Assembly: GCF_035685805.1 (NCBI RefSeq)
Contig: NZ_DASSAB010000043.1
Span: 1 to 64,000 of the forward strand
Reading direction: 5' to 3'
DNA from: Dyella_A sp035685805
Lineage (GTDB): Bacteria > Pseudomonadota > Gammaproteobacteria > Xanthomonadales > Rhodanobacteraceae
DNA length: 64,000 bases
Part shown: one piece after another, positions 17,334-28,013 of the stretch
How the letters are laid out: the number at the start of each line of letters is the position of its first letter
Numbering within the stretch: position 1 is the stretch's first letter
Notes under the pieces: model-generated
What the model saw: only the letters and a program-made list of their open reading frames with translations
What the model was told of the DNA's origin: nothing
Database searches by the model: none
Translations under genes and position numbers: made by a program

Positions 17334-18116
17334 TCAGCGGCCGGTAAAGGTAGGCTTGCGCTTGTCGAGGAAGGCTCGCGTGCCCTCGCGCATGTCCTCG
17401 CTGGAGAAGATCAGGGCGAAGCCCTGGGTCTCGAATTCCAGCCCCTGATCCAGTGAGCTCTCGCCGCCCTGCAGCACCGCGTCGAGGATCCCTGCGGCAG
17501 CCAGCGGTGCGGCGGCGGCCAGCTGGTCGGCCAGTGCCGTGACGGCTTCGTCCAGCGCCTCCGGCGCCACGAGGCGGGTCACGATGCCCAGGTCGTACGC
17601 GCGTTGCGCGGGAATCGTCGCACCCGTGAGGCACAGCTCCAGCGCGGCACCCCGGCCGGCAAGGCGCAGCAGGCGCTGGGTGCCGCCGAAGCCGGGAATC
17701 AGCCCCAGGTTGATCTCCGGCTGCCCGAACCTGGCCTTCTCGCTGGCGACGCGCAGGTGGCAGGCCATCGCCAGCTCCATGCCGCCGCCGAGGGCGAAGC
17801 CCTGGATTCGGGCGACCACCGGCTTGCCCAGGCGCTCGATCAGGCTCATCAGCTTCTGCCCGGTGCGCGAGAACGACTGCGCCTGGATCGGCGTGTAGTC
17901 GCTCATCTCCGCGATATCTGCGCCGGCCACGAATGCCTTGTCGCCGCTGCCGGTGAGCACGATGGCACGCACGCTCTCCTCCTGCGCGGCCTGGGTGAAA
18001 GCCAGCGTGAGCTCGACGAGGGTGTCGCGGTTGAGGGCGTTGAGCTTGTCCGGGCGGGCGACGGTGATCGTGCGGACGGCGCCGCGGTCGGCGATCTCGA
18101 GATTGCGATAGGCCAT
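17334..18116 (-). CDS. Enoyl-CoA hydratase
   Basis: A 260-residue crotonase that hydrates trans-2-enoyl-CoA in fatty-acid oxidation. Both catalytic glutamates are present, in ALGGGMELAMAC and FGQPEINLGLIPG, and the oxyanion-hole segments are AFVAGADIAEM and GFGGTQRL. The ATG at 18116 gives the usual family start (MAYRNLEI); a frame upstream to 18137 adds seven residues. It stands alone on the minus strand between two plus-strand genes, so its pathway partner is not evident. Confidence 0.92.
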   Translation of the reverse strand: MAYRNLEIADRGAVRTITVARPDKLNALNRDTLVELTLAFTQAAQEESVRAIVLTGSGDKAFVAGADIAEMSDYTPIQAQSFSRTGQKLMSLIERLGKPVVARIQGFALGGGMELAMACHLRVASEKARFGQPEINLGLIPGFGGTQRLLRLAGRGAALELCLTGATIPAQRAYDLGIVTRLVAPEALDEAVTALADQLAAAAPLAAAGILDAVLQGGESSLDQGLEFETQGFALIFSSEDMREGTRAFLDKRKPTFTGR

Positions 18117-18267
18117 GGGGAAACCCTGCAGCAGCAAAACCGCGGATGGTAGCAGCGGGAACCTTTCCCGCCAGCGGCACTCTCAGCGGGAGCGTGTGGC
18201 CCCGCAGCGCTGCGCCGTGAGCGCGAAGCACTTAGCATGGGGCGTGGTGGTCCCTCTGGAGGAAGGC

Positions 18268-18978
18268 ATGGGAAAGTGGGCAGGTCTGGTCGCGGCGCTC
18301 TGGCTGACGAGTGGTGTCGTCGCCCATGCGCAGCAGTCGCCCGCCAAGGCAGCGGCCGCCCCCGACAAGGCCAAGCTGTCCTACGCCATCGGTTATCAGA
18401 TCGGCAGCCAGTTCGCCGATGGGGAACCGGCAGTCGACCTGGCGACAGTGCAGCGCGCGATGGCCGACGCCTTTGCCAAGCGCCAGCCGGACGTGTCCAT
18501 GGCGGAGATGCGCGCGCAGTTTCAGGCGCTCGAAAGCCAGATGCACCAGCGGGCGCTGTCGCAATTCAAGCAAGTCGCGCTCACCAATGCGCGCAAGAGC
18601 GCGCAGTTCCTGGCGCACAACCGCAGCCAACCGGGGGTGGTCGAGCTGCCCTCGGGCGTGCAATACGCGGTGATCAAGCAGGGCAAGGGCGGTGCCACGC
18701 CCAGCGTGGACAGCAAGGTCACGGTCAACTATCGCGGCATGCTGATCGACGGGACCGAGTTCGACAGCACCTGGGCGCACGGGGCGCCGGTCAGCTTCGT
18801 GATCAGCGGCGTCATCCCTGGCTGGCGCGACGTGATTCCGCGCATGCACGTGGGCGATCGCTGGAAGGTGGTGATTCCGCCGAAGCTGGCCTACGGCGAG
18901 CGTGGCGCGTTGCCGCGTATCGGGCCGAATGAGGCACTGGTGTTCGACATCGAGCTGCTGGGGATCGCCGGGCGCTGA
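18268..18978 (+). CDS. Periplasmic FKBP-type peptidyl-prolyl isomerase (Mip/FkpA-like)
   Basis: A 236-residue protein with a signal peptide (to about residue 22, AHAQQ). The N-terminal dimerisation domain (about 30-130) contains KLSYAIGYQIGSQF and a long helix rich in Q, K and A. The C-terminal FKBP domain (about 145-236) shows VTVNYRGMLIDGTEFDST, PGWRDVIPRMHVGD and IPPKLAYGERG. It speeds proline isomerisation of periplasmic or outer-membrane proteins. A GGAGGAAGG ribosome-binding site supports the start. A TAGCAT -10-like hexamer lies at 18233-18238. Confidence 0.93.
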   Translation: MGKWAGLVAALWLTSGVVAHAQQSPAKAAAAPDKAKLSYAIGYQIGSQFADGEPAVDLATVQRAMADAFAKRQPDVSMAEMRAQFQALESQMHQRALSQFKQVALTNARKSAQFLAHNRSQPGVVELPSGVQYAVIKQGKGGATPSVDSKVTVNYRGMLIDGTEFDSTWAHGAPVSFVISGVIPGWRDVIPRMHVGDRWKVVIPPKLAYGERGALPRIGPNEALVFDIELLGIAGR

Positions 18979-19012
18979 TCGCGGCGGCGTCCAGGCGGTA
19001 TCATCGTTGACC

Positions 19013-19207
19013 ATGTCGATCGATCCGCGCCCCTTTTTCCCGCACACCCCGCTTACTCCCTGCATCGGCACCTGCCGGCTCGACGGGCGCGGCTACTGCC
19101 TGGGTTGCCAGCGCTCCATGGGGGAGATCGCGCGCTGGGGCACCATGCCCGATACCGAGCGCCTGTACCTGATGAAGATGGTGCTGCCCGGGCGCAAGGT
19201 GTCCTGA
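19013..19207 (+). CDS. DUF1289 small cysteine-rich protein
   Basis: A 64-residue protein with the DUF1289 signature TPCIGTCRLDGRGYCLGCQR: four cysteines in C-x3-C...C-x2-C spacing, probably a metal site. The rest is helical (LYLMKMVLPGRK). Function unknown. Its stop overlaps the Nudix start (TGATG), so the two are coupled. A TATCAT hexamer (18999-19004) sits 8 bases before the ATG and no ribosome-binding site is seen, so translation may be nearly leaderless. Confidence 0.85.
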   Translation: MSIDPRPFFPHTPLTPCIGTCRLDGRGYCLGCQRSMGEIARWGTMPDTERLYLMKMVLPGRKVS

Positions 19208-19809
19208 TGGACCGGTTCTGGCACGCGCTCGCGCCGGCTCTGGTGCCGCTGGCGGAGCCGCCGCAGCCGCCGGGCTGGAATCATCGCGACATGCGCCAGT
19301 TGCTTGGCGATGTGGAGCGCCGACCAGCGGCGGTGCTGGTCGGCCTGCGTGAAGGGGCTGACCCGCGCGTGGTGCTGACGGTGCGTACCGCCCACCTGGC
19401 CGCGCACGCGGGACAGGTCGCCTTCCCGGGCGGCGGCAGCGATCCGGACGATCGCGACGCGATCGCCACCGCCCTGCGCGAGAGCGAAGAGGAGATCGGG
19501 CTCGATCCGCGTCTGGTCAGTCCGCTGGGATATCTCGACGTGTTCGAGACGATCAGCGGCTATTGCGTGACGCCGGTGGTGGCGCGCATCGCCGAACATG
19601 CGCCGGTGGCGCCTGCGCCGGACGAAGTGGCCGAGGTGTTCGAGGTGCCGCTGGCGTTTTTCCTCGACCCGGCCAACCTGCGTCGCTACACGATGGAATA
19701 TCGTGGCCACCAGCGCCCGATGGTGGAGTTCGTGCATGGCGGGCATCGCATCTGGGGCGCCACCGCCGCGATGCTGCACAACATGTTGCAGAGGATGGGC
19801 CGCGCATGA
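19207..19809 (+). CDS. Nudix hydrolase, CoA pyrophosphatase type
   Basis: A 200-residue hydrolase likely to split coenzyme A and its derivatives into phosphopantetheine and 3',5'-ADP. The NuCoA-like segment VLTVRTAHLAAHAGQVAFPG precedes the Nudix box GGSDPDDRDAIATALRESEE, in which the catalytic REXXEE core (RESEEE) is kept while the first glutamate is replaced, as often in this subgroup. It lies between the DUF1289 gene and sseA with overlaps on both sides, forming a three-gene operon. Confidence 0.9.
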   Translation: MDRFWHALAPALVPLAEPPQPPGWNHRDMRQLLGDVERRPAAVLVGLREGADPRVVLTVRTAHLAAHAGQVAFPGGGSDPDDRDAIATALRESEEEIGLDPRLVSPLGYLDVFETISGYCVTPVVARIAEHAPVAPAPDEVAEVFEVPLAFFLDPANLRRYTMEYRGHQRPMVEFVHGGHRIWGATAAMLHNMLQRMGRA

Positions 19810-20663
19810 GCCTCAAGACCACGCTGATCGACGCCGCCGACGTTGCTGCGATCCCTCCAAGCGAGCTGCTGATCGTCGACTGCCGCTTCGATCTCGCCGA
19901 TCCCGGGCAGGGCCGACGGGACTTTCTCGCCGGCCATATTCCCGGCGCCGTGTACGCGGACCTGGATCAGGATCTGTCGGACCTGTCGCGTCAGCACGAG
20001 GGGCTGGGGCGCCACCCGCTGCCGTCATTGCAGGCGCTGTCAGCCCATCTTGCTCGCTGGGGCTGGCGACCGCGCATGCAGGTGGTGTGCTATGACGCGG
20101 CCGGGGGTGCGCTTGCCGCCGCGCGCCTGTGGTGGCTGCTGCGCCTGGGCGGCGTGCGCGAGGTGGCGGTACTGGATGGTGGCCTGGCCGCGTGGAAGGC
20201 AGCCGGACTGTCGCTGGCCACCGGCGACCAGGCCGCTCGCGCGTCCGGGCCGGTGGTGCTGAAGCCTGACCCGCACGCGAGCGTGGACCACGCCGGCGCC
20301 GCCGCGGCCGCCGCAGCTGGCTTGCTGGTGGACGCGCGCGCCGAGCCGCGCTATCGCGGCGAGGTGGAACCGATCGACACCGTGGCAGGTCACGTCCCGG
20401 GCGCACTCAACCGGCCGTTCGCACTGAACCTGGGTGCGGAAGGCCGCTTCAAACCCGCCGAGGCACTGCGTAGGGAATGGCTCGCGCTGCTGGGCGAACG
20501 TCCGCCGGAGACGGTCGTGCACATGTGCGGCTCCGGCGTGACCGCGGCCCACAACGTGCTGGCGATGGAGCATGCGGGCCTTGCCGGCTCTCGCCTCTAC
20601 CCGCCCTCGTGGAGTGGCTGGATCAGCGACGGGTCGCGGCCGGTGGCACGTGGCTCGGACTGA
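19806..20663 (+). CDS. sseA: 3-mercaptopyruvate sulfurtransferase (two rhodanese domains)
   Basis: A 285-residue enzyme with an inactive N-terminal rhodanese domain (about 5-135) and an active C-terminal one (about 155-280). The catalytic loop is MCGSGVTA, the CGSGVT form typical of mercaptopyruvate rather than thiosulfate specificity. The ATG overlaps the Nudix stop by 4 bases. A palindromic terminator follows. The neighbours do not reveal a specific pathway. Confidence 0.9.
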   Translation: MSLKTTLIDAADVAAIPPSELLIVDCRFDLADPGQGRRDFLAGHIPGAVYADLDQDLSDLSRQHEGLGRHPLPSLQALSAHLARWGWRPRMQVVCYDAAGGALAAARLWWLLRLGGVREVAVLDGGLAAWKAAGLSLATGDQAARASGPVVLKPDPHASVDHAGAAAAAAAGLLVDARAEPRYRGEVEPIDTVAGHVPGALNRPFALNLGAEGRFKPAEALRREWLALLGERPPETVVHMCGSGVTAAHNVLAMEHAGLAGSRLYPPSWSGWISDGSRPVARGSD

Positions 20664-20664
20664 G

Positions 20665-20690
20665 CCGCGGCCGGCCGCGCATCATTTTTT
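20665..20690 (+). terminator. Probable terminator after sseA
   Basis: CGCGG-CCGG-CCGCG forms a short strong hairpin followed after six bases by six T. The T-run overlaps the lysine codons at the 3' end of the convergent gene. Confidence 0.45.
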
Positions 20691-21434
20691 CTTCAGTCGT
20701 GCCACCAGGCCCTGCAACACGGCCTGCGTGTGCGGGTGGAAGAAGCCGTTCACGAAATCATCCAGCGGCAGTTGGTCAATGTCGCGGTATGCCTCGGCAA
20801 GATCGGCCCGCGCCAGCGCGCGCGTGGCGAGCATCGCGTGTTCGGGCAGCTTCAGCAGTTCGGTCAGCCAATGCAGGGCACGGGTGGTGACCTGCTCCAC
20901 GCCAGTGAGCTCGTCGACCATCCCGAGAGCAAGCGCCTCGGCCGATTCGATCATGCTGCCGGAGACCATCAGCCGCTCGGCACGATACGCTCCCACCACC
21001 CGACGCAGCGCCAGCTGGATGCAGTCGGGCACACTCAGCCCAACCTGCACTTCATTGAGCCCGATCTTGAACGGCCCCTCGGCCATCACCCGGTAATCGC
21101 AGAACAGCGCGAGCACGGCGCCACCGGCCGGGCTGTGCCCGGTGATCGCCGCCACCACCGGCACCGGCGACCGCGCCAGTGCCGCGCCCACGGCGAAGAA
21201 CTCGCGCCAGAACGCGCGCACCTCGTCGCGCTCGCGCCCCATCAGCGCCGGCACGTCGACGCCGGCTGAAAACATGCCTTGTGCCCCGGACAGCACGATG
21301 CCCCGCGCGCCGGTGGCCGGCGCCTCGTGCAGTGCCTGGCGCAGATCACGCAACAGCGAGAGGTCGAGCGCGTTGACCGGCGGCCGGGCCAGGTTGATCT
21401 CGACGATGGCGTCGTGGCGGATGAGCTTGAGCAT
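20682..21434 (-). CDS. Crotonase-family enoyl-CoA isomerase-like protein
   Basis: A 250-residue member of the enoyl-CoA hydratase/isomerase family. Only one of the two hydratase glutamates is present: the first site reads HSPAGGAVLALFCDYRV (V where hydratases have E), while IGLNEVQVGLSVP keeps the second. This pattern and the wording PAGG...CDYR...GLNE match delta3,delta2-enoyl-CoA isomerases, which move double bonds so that unsaturated fatty acids can be oxidised. AAGGA ahead of the ATG at 21434 supports the start. It lies 10 bases after the DUF4139 gene on the same strand. Confidence 0.8.
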   Translation of the reverse strand: MLKLIRHDAIVEINLARPPVNALDLSLLRDLRQALHEAPATGARGIVLSGAQGMFSAGVDVPALMGRERDEVRAFWREFFAVGAALARSPVPVVAAITGHSPAGGAVLALFCDYRVMAEGPFKIGLNEVQVGLSVPDCIQLALRRVVGAYRAERLMVSGSMIESAEALALGMVDELTGVEQVTTRALHWLTELLKLPEHAMLATRALARADLAEAYRDIDQLPLDDFVNGFFHPHTQAVLQGLVARLKKK

Positions 21435-21444
21435 GGCAGCGTCC

Positions 21445-22881
21445 TTATTGCGGCTGATCGTCGGCGGTCCAGGTGTAGCGCACGGCATAGTCGAGTGTGG
21501 TCTCGCCACCGGCCGGCACCTCTACCTTGAAGGTGAGTGTGTCCGGCGAAACCTTGCTGGGCGCGACGCTGGAGGAGGCCAGCTTCCACTCGCGCCAGCG
21601 CGAGGGGTGCTCTCGCACCGTCACCGTGCGGGCGCTGTCGCCGGCGTTGCTCAGGGTGACGCGGAACGCTTCGTTCATGGCGCGCCCTTTCTGGTTGACC
21701 TCGAACGCGGTGCGTTCGCGCTTGGCCCGCAGGTCGAACACGTTGCCAAGGGTGACCACCACGTCACCGCCCTTGGGCGTGTCCTCGATGCGGCTTTCGC
21801 CGACGATCTGCGCCGCGCCGCGGGCATCGCGCGCCAGCACCCGGAGATAGCCCGCCGGCAGCGCATCGAACGCGCGGAATTCGAGCATGCTGGTGATGGC
21901 TGAGGAGCCTTCGGACATCACCGACGGATTGGTCATCGGCTGTGGCGGCTGGTAAGCGTTGCCGACCTCGTACAGGGCGGTCCGGGTGCAGGCGAGGTCG
22001 TGCGCGCGGTAGAGCGGCAACAGGCTCACGGTGCCATCGGGCAGATCGACCGGGGCACTCAGCCGATAGCTGCGGTAGTCGGCCAGAGCGGAGGCTTCAG
22101 GCATGTCCTGCGCCGCGCTCTTGCCGCGGAACGCCATCGCCATCATCGGCGCCGCCGCGCCCGGCTTGGTCAGCTGCGGCTCGCCGGCGATCAGGGTCAG
22201 CATGGCGTCATGCCAGTCGCTGCCGCTGCGGTTGGCCACGCTGGCGCGCGACTGCAGCGCCAGTCTGCAGCTCCCGCCCTCGCCAAGGGTGCCGACGTAG
22301 GACGCGCGCCAGCCCATGCCAGCGGTGACATAGCTCAGGCGGGCATCGGTGGTTCCGGCCTTGGCGGCGTCCACCCGCAGGTTCAGTCGCGCGCCACTGT
22401 CGACGTCGCCGGCCACCCGTACGGCGGTGTAGTCGCGAAACACCAGCGTGTTGTCGCCTTGGCGGATCTGCAGCGCACCGTCGCGAGCGGAAACCAGCTT
22501 GCCTGTCGCCAGGGTCTGTCCGTCGTTGGCCAGCACATCGACCTGGCGGCCCAGCAGGTCACCGACCAGCGCGTCGGCGCCCTGCGCCAGGTGCAGTCGC
22601 TGCGAGAGAACCTGCACGCTGCCGCCCGGAACCTCCAGGGTGAGTGCCTCCGGGTCGAGGTAGCGGGGCAGGCCCCCCAGCGCCACGTCCTGCACGCCCT
22701 TGTCCAGCTGCAGGGTGCGCTGCTCGCGCACCAGGGCATAGCCGGCCTGCACCGGCGCCCCATCGTTGCCGAACAACGAGGCGTCGTCGCTGCGGTACAG
22801 CGTCAGTTCGTTCGGCTGGGCGGCGGTGGCGGTACCGGCGAACGCGCCGAGCAGGCAGATGGCCAGCAGTGTCTTGCGCAC
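21445..22881 (-). CDS. DUF4139 family exported protein
   Basis: A 478-residue protein starting with GTG at 22881 behind AAAGGAG. A signal peptide ends near TATAAQP. The body is a beta-rich DUF4139 protein: RLSYVTAGMGWRASYVGTL and VFDLRAKRERTAF, ending in a fibronectin-like segment (VPAGGETTLDYAVRYTW). Family members may be surface or periplasmic proteins; no activity is known. It is 10 bases upstream of the isomerase gene, though they have no obvious functional tie. Confidence 0.8.
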   Translation of the reverse strand: MRKTLLAICLLGAFAGTATAAQPNELTLYRSDDASLFGNDGAPVQAGYALVREQRTLQLDKGVQDVALGGLPRYLDPEALTLEVPGGSVQVLSQRLHLAQGADALVGDLLGRQVDVLANDGQTLATGKLVSARDGALQIRQGDNTLVFRDYTAVRVAGDVDSGARLNLRVDAAKAGTTDARLSYVTAGMGWRASYVGTLGEGGSCRLALQSRASVANRSGSDWHDAMLTLIAGEPQLTKPGAAAPMMAMAFRGKSAAQDMPEASALADYRSYRLSAPVDLPDGTVSLLPLYRAHDLACTRTALYEVGNAYQPPQPMTNPSVMSEGSSAITSMLEFRAFDALPAGYLRVLARDARGAAQIVGESRIEDTPKGGDVVVTLGNVFDLRAKRERTAFEVNQKGRAMNEAFRVTLSNAGDSARTVTVREHPSRWREWKLASSSVAPSKVSPDTLTFKVEVPAGGETTLDYAVRYTWTADDQPQ

Positions 22882-22985
22882 GGTCGAACTCCTTTCGTGG
22901 GGGGAACGACGATCTTACCGAGCGTCGATGAAGCGCACACATCCGTGCGGATGCGGGGCCAACCCCACGAGCTCGTCCCGGCCGT

Positions 22986-23497
22986 TCAAGCGCCCGCGGC
23001 AGCGTCGCGGATCGCCTGTGGCAGCGCCACCGGCTTGCCGCTGGTGGGATCCATCCAGACCATCACCACCTGGCCGTCGCTGTACAGACGCGTGCTGTCC
23101 TGTGCGTCGACGATGCGGTGGGCGAGTGTCAGCGAGGTGGTGCCGAGGCGGGTGCAGTACAGCGCGATCGCCAGTTGGCCGGGCCAGGCGATCGGCGAGC
23201 GATAGTTGAGTGTGCTGGCAGCAAGTACCGGCATCGACCGCTCGTCGAACCACGGCCCCGGGACGTGCCGCAACCACTGCAGTCGCGCTTCCTCGAGATA
23301 GGTGAGGTAGGTGGCGTTGTTGACGTGGTTGAACGCGTCCAGGTCACGCCAGCGCACGTCCATGCGGGCGACGAAAAGCTCTGCCGGCGGCGCGGGCGCC
23401 GTCATCGCCGGATCTGCCGCGGGTGGCACATCGGGCGTTGCTGGCGCAGCCTTGGGCGCGCGCGGACGACGCGCGGGCTTGCTTTTCTCGCCGGCCG

Positions 23498-23501
<4 letters not shown>
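22986..23501 (-). CDS. Acyl-CoA thioesterase, hotdog fold (4HBT/YbgC-like)
   Basis: A 171-residue protein. A 40-residue alanine/proline-rich tail precedes a hotdog domain with the active-site motif WRDLDAFNHVNNATYLTYLE; the aspartate is the expected catalytic residue. It should hydrolyse an acyl-CoA or aryl-CoA, substrate unknown. The ATG at 23501 overlaps the uvrA stop (ATGA). A shorter start at the internal Met (in PAMTAPAP or ARMDVRW) is possible. Confidence 0.85.
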
Positions 23502-26440
<2,939 letters not shown>

Positions 26441-26467
26441 CGCGCCGAGATATGGGGGAGGCCGATC

Positions 26468-26473
26468 ACTATA
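26468..26473 (-). promoter_or_regulatory. Candidate -10 element for uvrA
   Basis: TATAGT on the minus strand lies 27 bases upstream of the uvrA ATG. A second hexamer, TATCTC (26447-26452), has leaderless spacing to the ATG. Neither has a clear -35. Confidence 0.3.
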
Positions 26474-26541
26474 CCAATGCCCTGCCGGCGCCTTCCGGTG
26501 CCGCGCTGCTTTGTCACCCGCCCCGCTTCCGCGCGCCGGGT

Positions 26542-26570
26542 TTGACCACTGCCCCCGCTGTGGCTAAATG
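26542..26570 (+). promoter_or_regulatory. Candidate promoter of the DUF2059 gene
   Basis: TTGACC and TAAATG are 17 bases apart, ending 36 bases before the ATG at 26607. Confidence 0.4.
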
Positions 26571-26606
26571 CCCGCCTCGACGGCCGGTTGTCCCTTGGAG
26601 ACACGC

Positions 26607-27131
26607 ATGAAGAATCCACGTATCCGCGGCTGGATCGGCGCCCTGGGCGTGCTGCTGGCGCTTGCTTCGACGACTTCGCTGGCCGCGCAGCCCAGCGAAA
26701 AGCAGGTGCGCACGTTGATGGAGGTTTTCGGCGTGGGCCGCATGTTCGGCCAGATGAATGCGCAGATGGCTGGCATGATGGGGCAGCAGCTCCCGTGCGT
26801 GCCGGCCAGCTACTGGAACGGGTTCCTCGACGACAAGGGCATCGAGGAACTCACCCGGCGGATGGTGCCGATCTACCAGCGTCATTTCACCGGGCAGGAG
26901 GTGGAGGGGCTGCTGAAGTTCTACCGCTCGCCCCTGGGGCGAAAGGTGATCTCCGAAATGCCCGCCGCCATGGCCGAGGCCATGAAGGCCGGCCAGCAGT
27001 GGGGCAGCGAGCGCGGCCAGGCAATGGTGGCCGAGCTGCAGAAAAAGGGCACCATCAGCGGGCAGGGCCGCTGTCCAGCAGCGGCGCCGGCGCCTGCGCC
27101 GGGCACGTCGGCGCCGAACGCTGCCAAGTGA
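26607..27131 (+). CDS. DUF2059 family exported protein
   Basis: A 174-residue protein with a signal peptide (MKNPRIRGWIGALGVLLALA..., cleavage near LAAQP). The conserved block YQRHFTGQEVEGLLKFYRSP followed by GRKVISEMP is diagnostic of DUF2059. The tail is rich in alanine and proline. Function is not known. The start at 26607 has TTGGAG as a ribosome-binding site. Divergent from uvrA. Confidence 0.85.
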   Translation: MKNPRIRGWIGALGVLLALASTTSLAAQPSEKQVRTLMEVFGVGRMFGQMNAQMAGMMGQQLPCVPASYWNGFLDDKGIEELTRRMVPIYQRHFTGQEVEGLLKFYRSPLGRKVISEMPAAMAEAMKAGQQWGSERGQAMVAELQKKGTISGQGRCPAAAPAPAPGTSAPNAAK

Positions 27132-27157
27132 GCCGCCGGGCCGGTTGCGGCCACGTG

Positions 27158-27174
27158 TGGTCAATGATTGACCA
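27158..27174. promoter_or_regulatory. Perfect inverted repeat over the rplU -35 box
   Basis: TGGTCAA-TGA-TTGACCA has 7-base perfect arms and a 3-base centre. Its right arm contains the TTGACC -35 hexamer, an ideal position for a repressor. Confidence 0.4.
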
Positions 27175-27197
27175 GCCGGATGAGCGATCGCTATAAT
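27168..27197 (+). promoter_or_regulatory. Strong sigma-70 promoter of rplU-rpmA
   Basis: TTGACC and a perfect TATAAT are separated by 18 bases. The predicted leader to the rplU ATG is about 63 bases. Confidence 0.8.
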
Positions 27198-27266
27198 CCT
27201 GAGTCCGCCGCAGCAGATCATCGCTCCGGGGGAACCCAAGAGAATAACGACAGAAGGGACCATCCC

Positions 27267-27581
27267 ATGAGTTATGCAGTCATCAAGACCGGTGGCAAGC
27301 AGTACCGCGTGCAGCAGGGCGACGTCCTGCGCGTGGAGCTGCTGACCGCCGACGAAGGCGCCACCGTGAGCTTCGACGAAGTTCTGCTGGTGGGCGAAGG
27401 CGAGTCGATCACCGTGGGCGCGCCCCTGGTATCCGGCGCCACCGTCAGCGCCACCGTGCGCAAGCACGGCCGTGCGGACAAGATCCGCATCATCAAGTTC
27501 CGCCGCCGCAAGCACCACAAGAAGCAGCAGGGACATCGTCAGCACTTCACCGAAGTGGAAATCACGGGCATCAACGCCTGA
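27267..27581 (+). CDS. rplU: 50S ribosomal protein L21
   Basis: A 104-residue ribosomal protein that binds 23S rRNA. It begins MSYAVIKTGGKQYRVQQGD and contains the basic KFRRRKHHKKQQGHRQ segment typical of L21. First gene of rplU-rpmA, 19 bases before rpmA. Behind a strong promoter with a long leader. Confidence 0.98.
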   Translation: MSYAVIKTGGKQYRVQQGDVLRVELLTADEGATVSFDEVLLVGEGESITVGAPLVSGATVSATVRKHGRADKIRIIKFRRRKHHKKQQGHRQHFTEVEITGINA

Positions 27582-27600
27582 GCAACTGGAGCATTGAGTC

Positions 27601-27858
27601 ATGGCACATAAAAAAGGCGTAGGTTCCAGCCGCAACGGTCGCGATTCGAACCCGAAGTACCTCGGCGTGAAGATCTACGGCGGCCAGGCCATCGAGGCAG
27701 GCAACATCATCGTGCGTCAGCGCGGCACCCAGTTCCATCCGGGCACCGGCGTTGGCCTGGGTCGCGACCACACGCTGTTCGCGTTGGTTGACGGCACCGT
27801 GCAGTTCAAGGTCCGCGGCGAGAAGAACCGCCGCTTCGTCGACGTCATCCCGGCCTAA
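27601..27858 (+). CDS. rpmA: 50S ribosomal protein L27
   Basis: An 85-residue protein whose N-terminal tail reaches the peptidyl-transferase centre. MAHKKGVGSSRNGRDSNPKY is the family start, with no cleavable N-terminal extension. A strong terminator follows, then obgE, the common order. Confidence 0.98.
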   Translation: MAHKKGVGSSRNGRDSNPKYLGVKIYGGQAIEAGNIIVRQRGTQFHPGTGVGLGRDHTLFALVDGTVQFKVRGEKNRRFVDVIPA

Positions 27859-27880
27859 GCCCGGATCGTCGCGATCTGCG

Positions 27881-27910
27881 AAGGCCCCGCTTCGGCGGGG
27901 CTTTTGTTTT
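27881..27910 (+). terminator. Rho-independent terminator after rpmA
   Basis: A 7-base stem (GCCCCGC / GCGGGGC) with a TTCG tetraloop is followed by TTTTGTTTT. Confidence 0.9.
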
Positions 27911-27965
27911 CTGGCGTCCCGCGCGAGCGCGCGCAGCCGCCCCGGCGGTTCCCGCTAGACTTTTG

Positions 27966-27997
27966 CCGTTTCCGTTTCCGTTTCCGTTTCCGTTTCC
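27966..27997 (+). repeat. Hexanucleotide tandem repeat (CCGTTT)5 in the obgE leader
   Basis: Five perfect copies of CCGTTT plus CC end 16 bases before the obgE ATG. The tract lies between the rpmA terminator and obgE, where its promoter or leader must be. Read in frame from a TTG at 27963 it would encode alternating Pro and Phe fused to ObgE. Confidence 0.95.
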
Positions 27998-28013
27998 ACT
28001 CTGGACTCCCCCC

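Noticed and set aside
26441..26606. LexA/SOS box upstream of uvrA
   Set aside because: No CTGT-N8-ACAG or TTAGTA-type palindrome was seen between uvrA and the DUF2059 gene.
27966..27997. CRISPR-like array
   Set aside because: Contiguous 6-base units without spacers; a simple tandem repeat.
27963..28013. N-terminal Pro-Phe extension of ObgE from the TTG at 27963
   Set aside because: ObgE family start and glycine-rich domain begin at 28014; the extension comes from the repeat tract. Kept only as a possibility in the finding.
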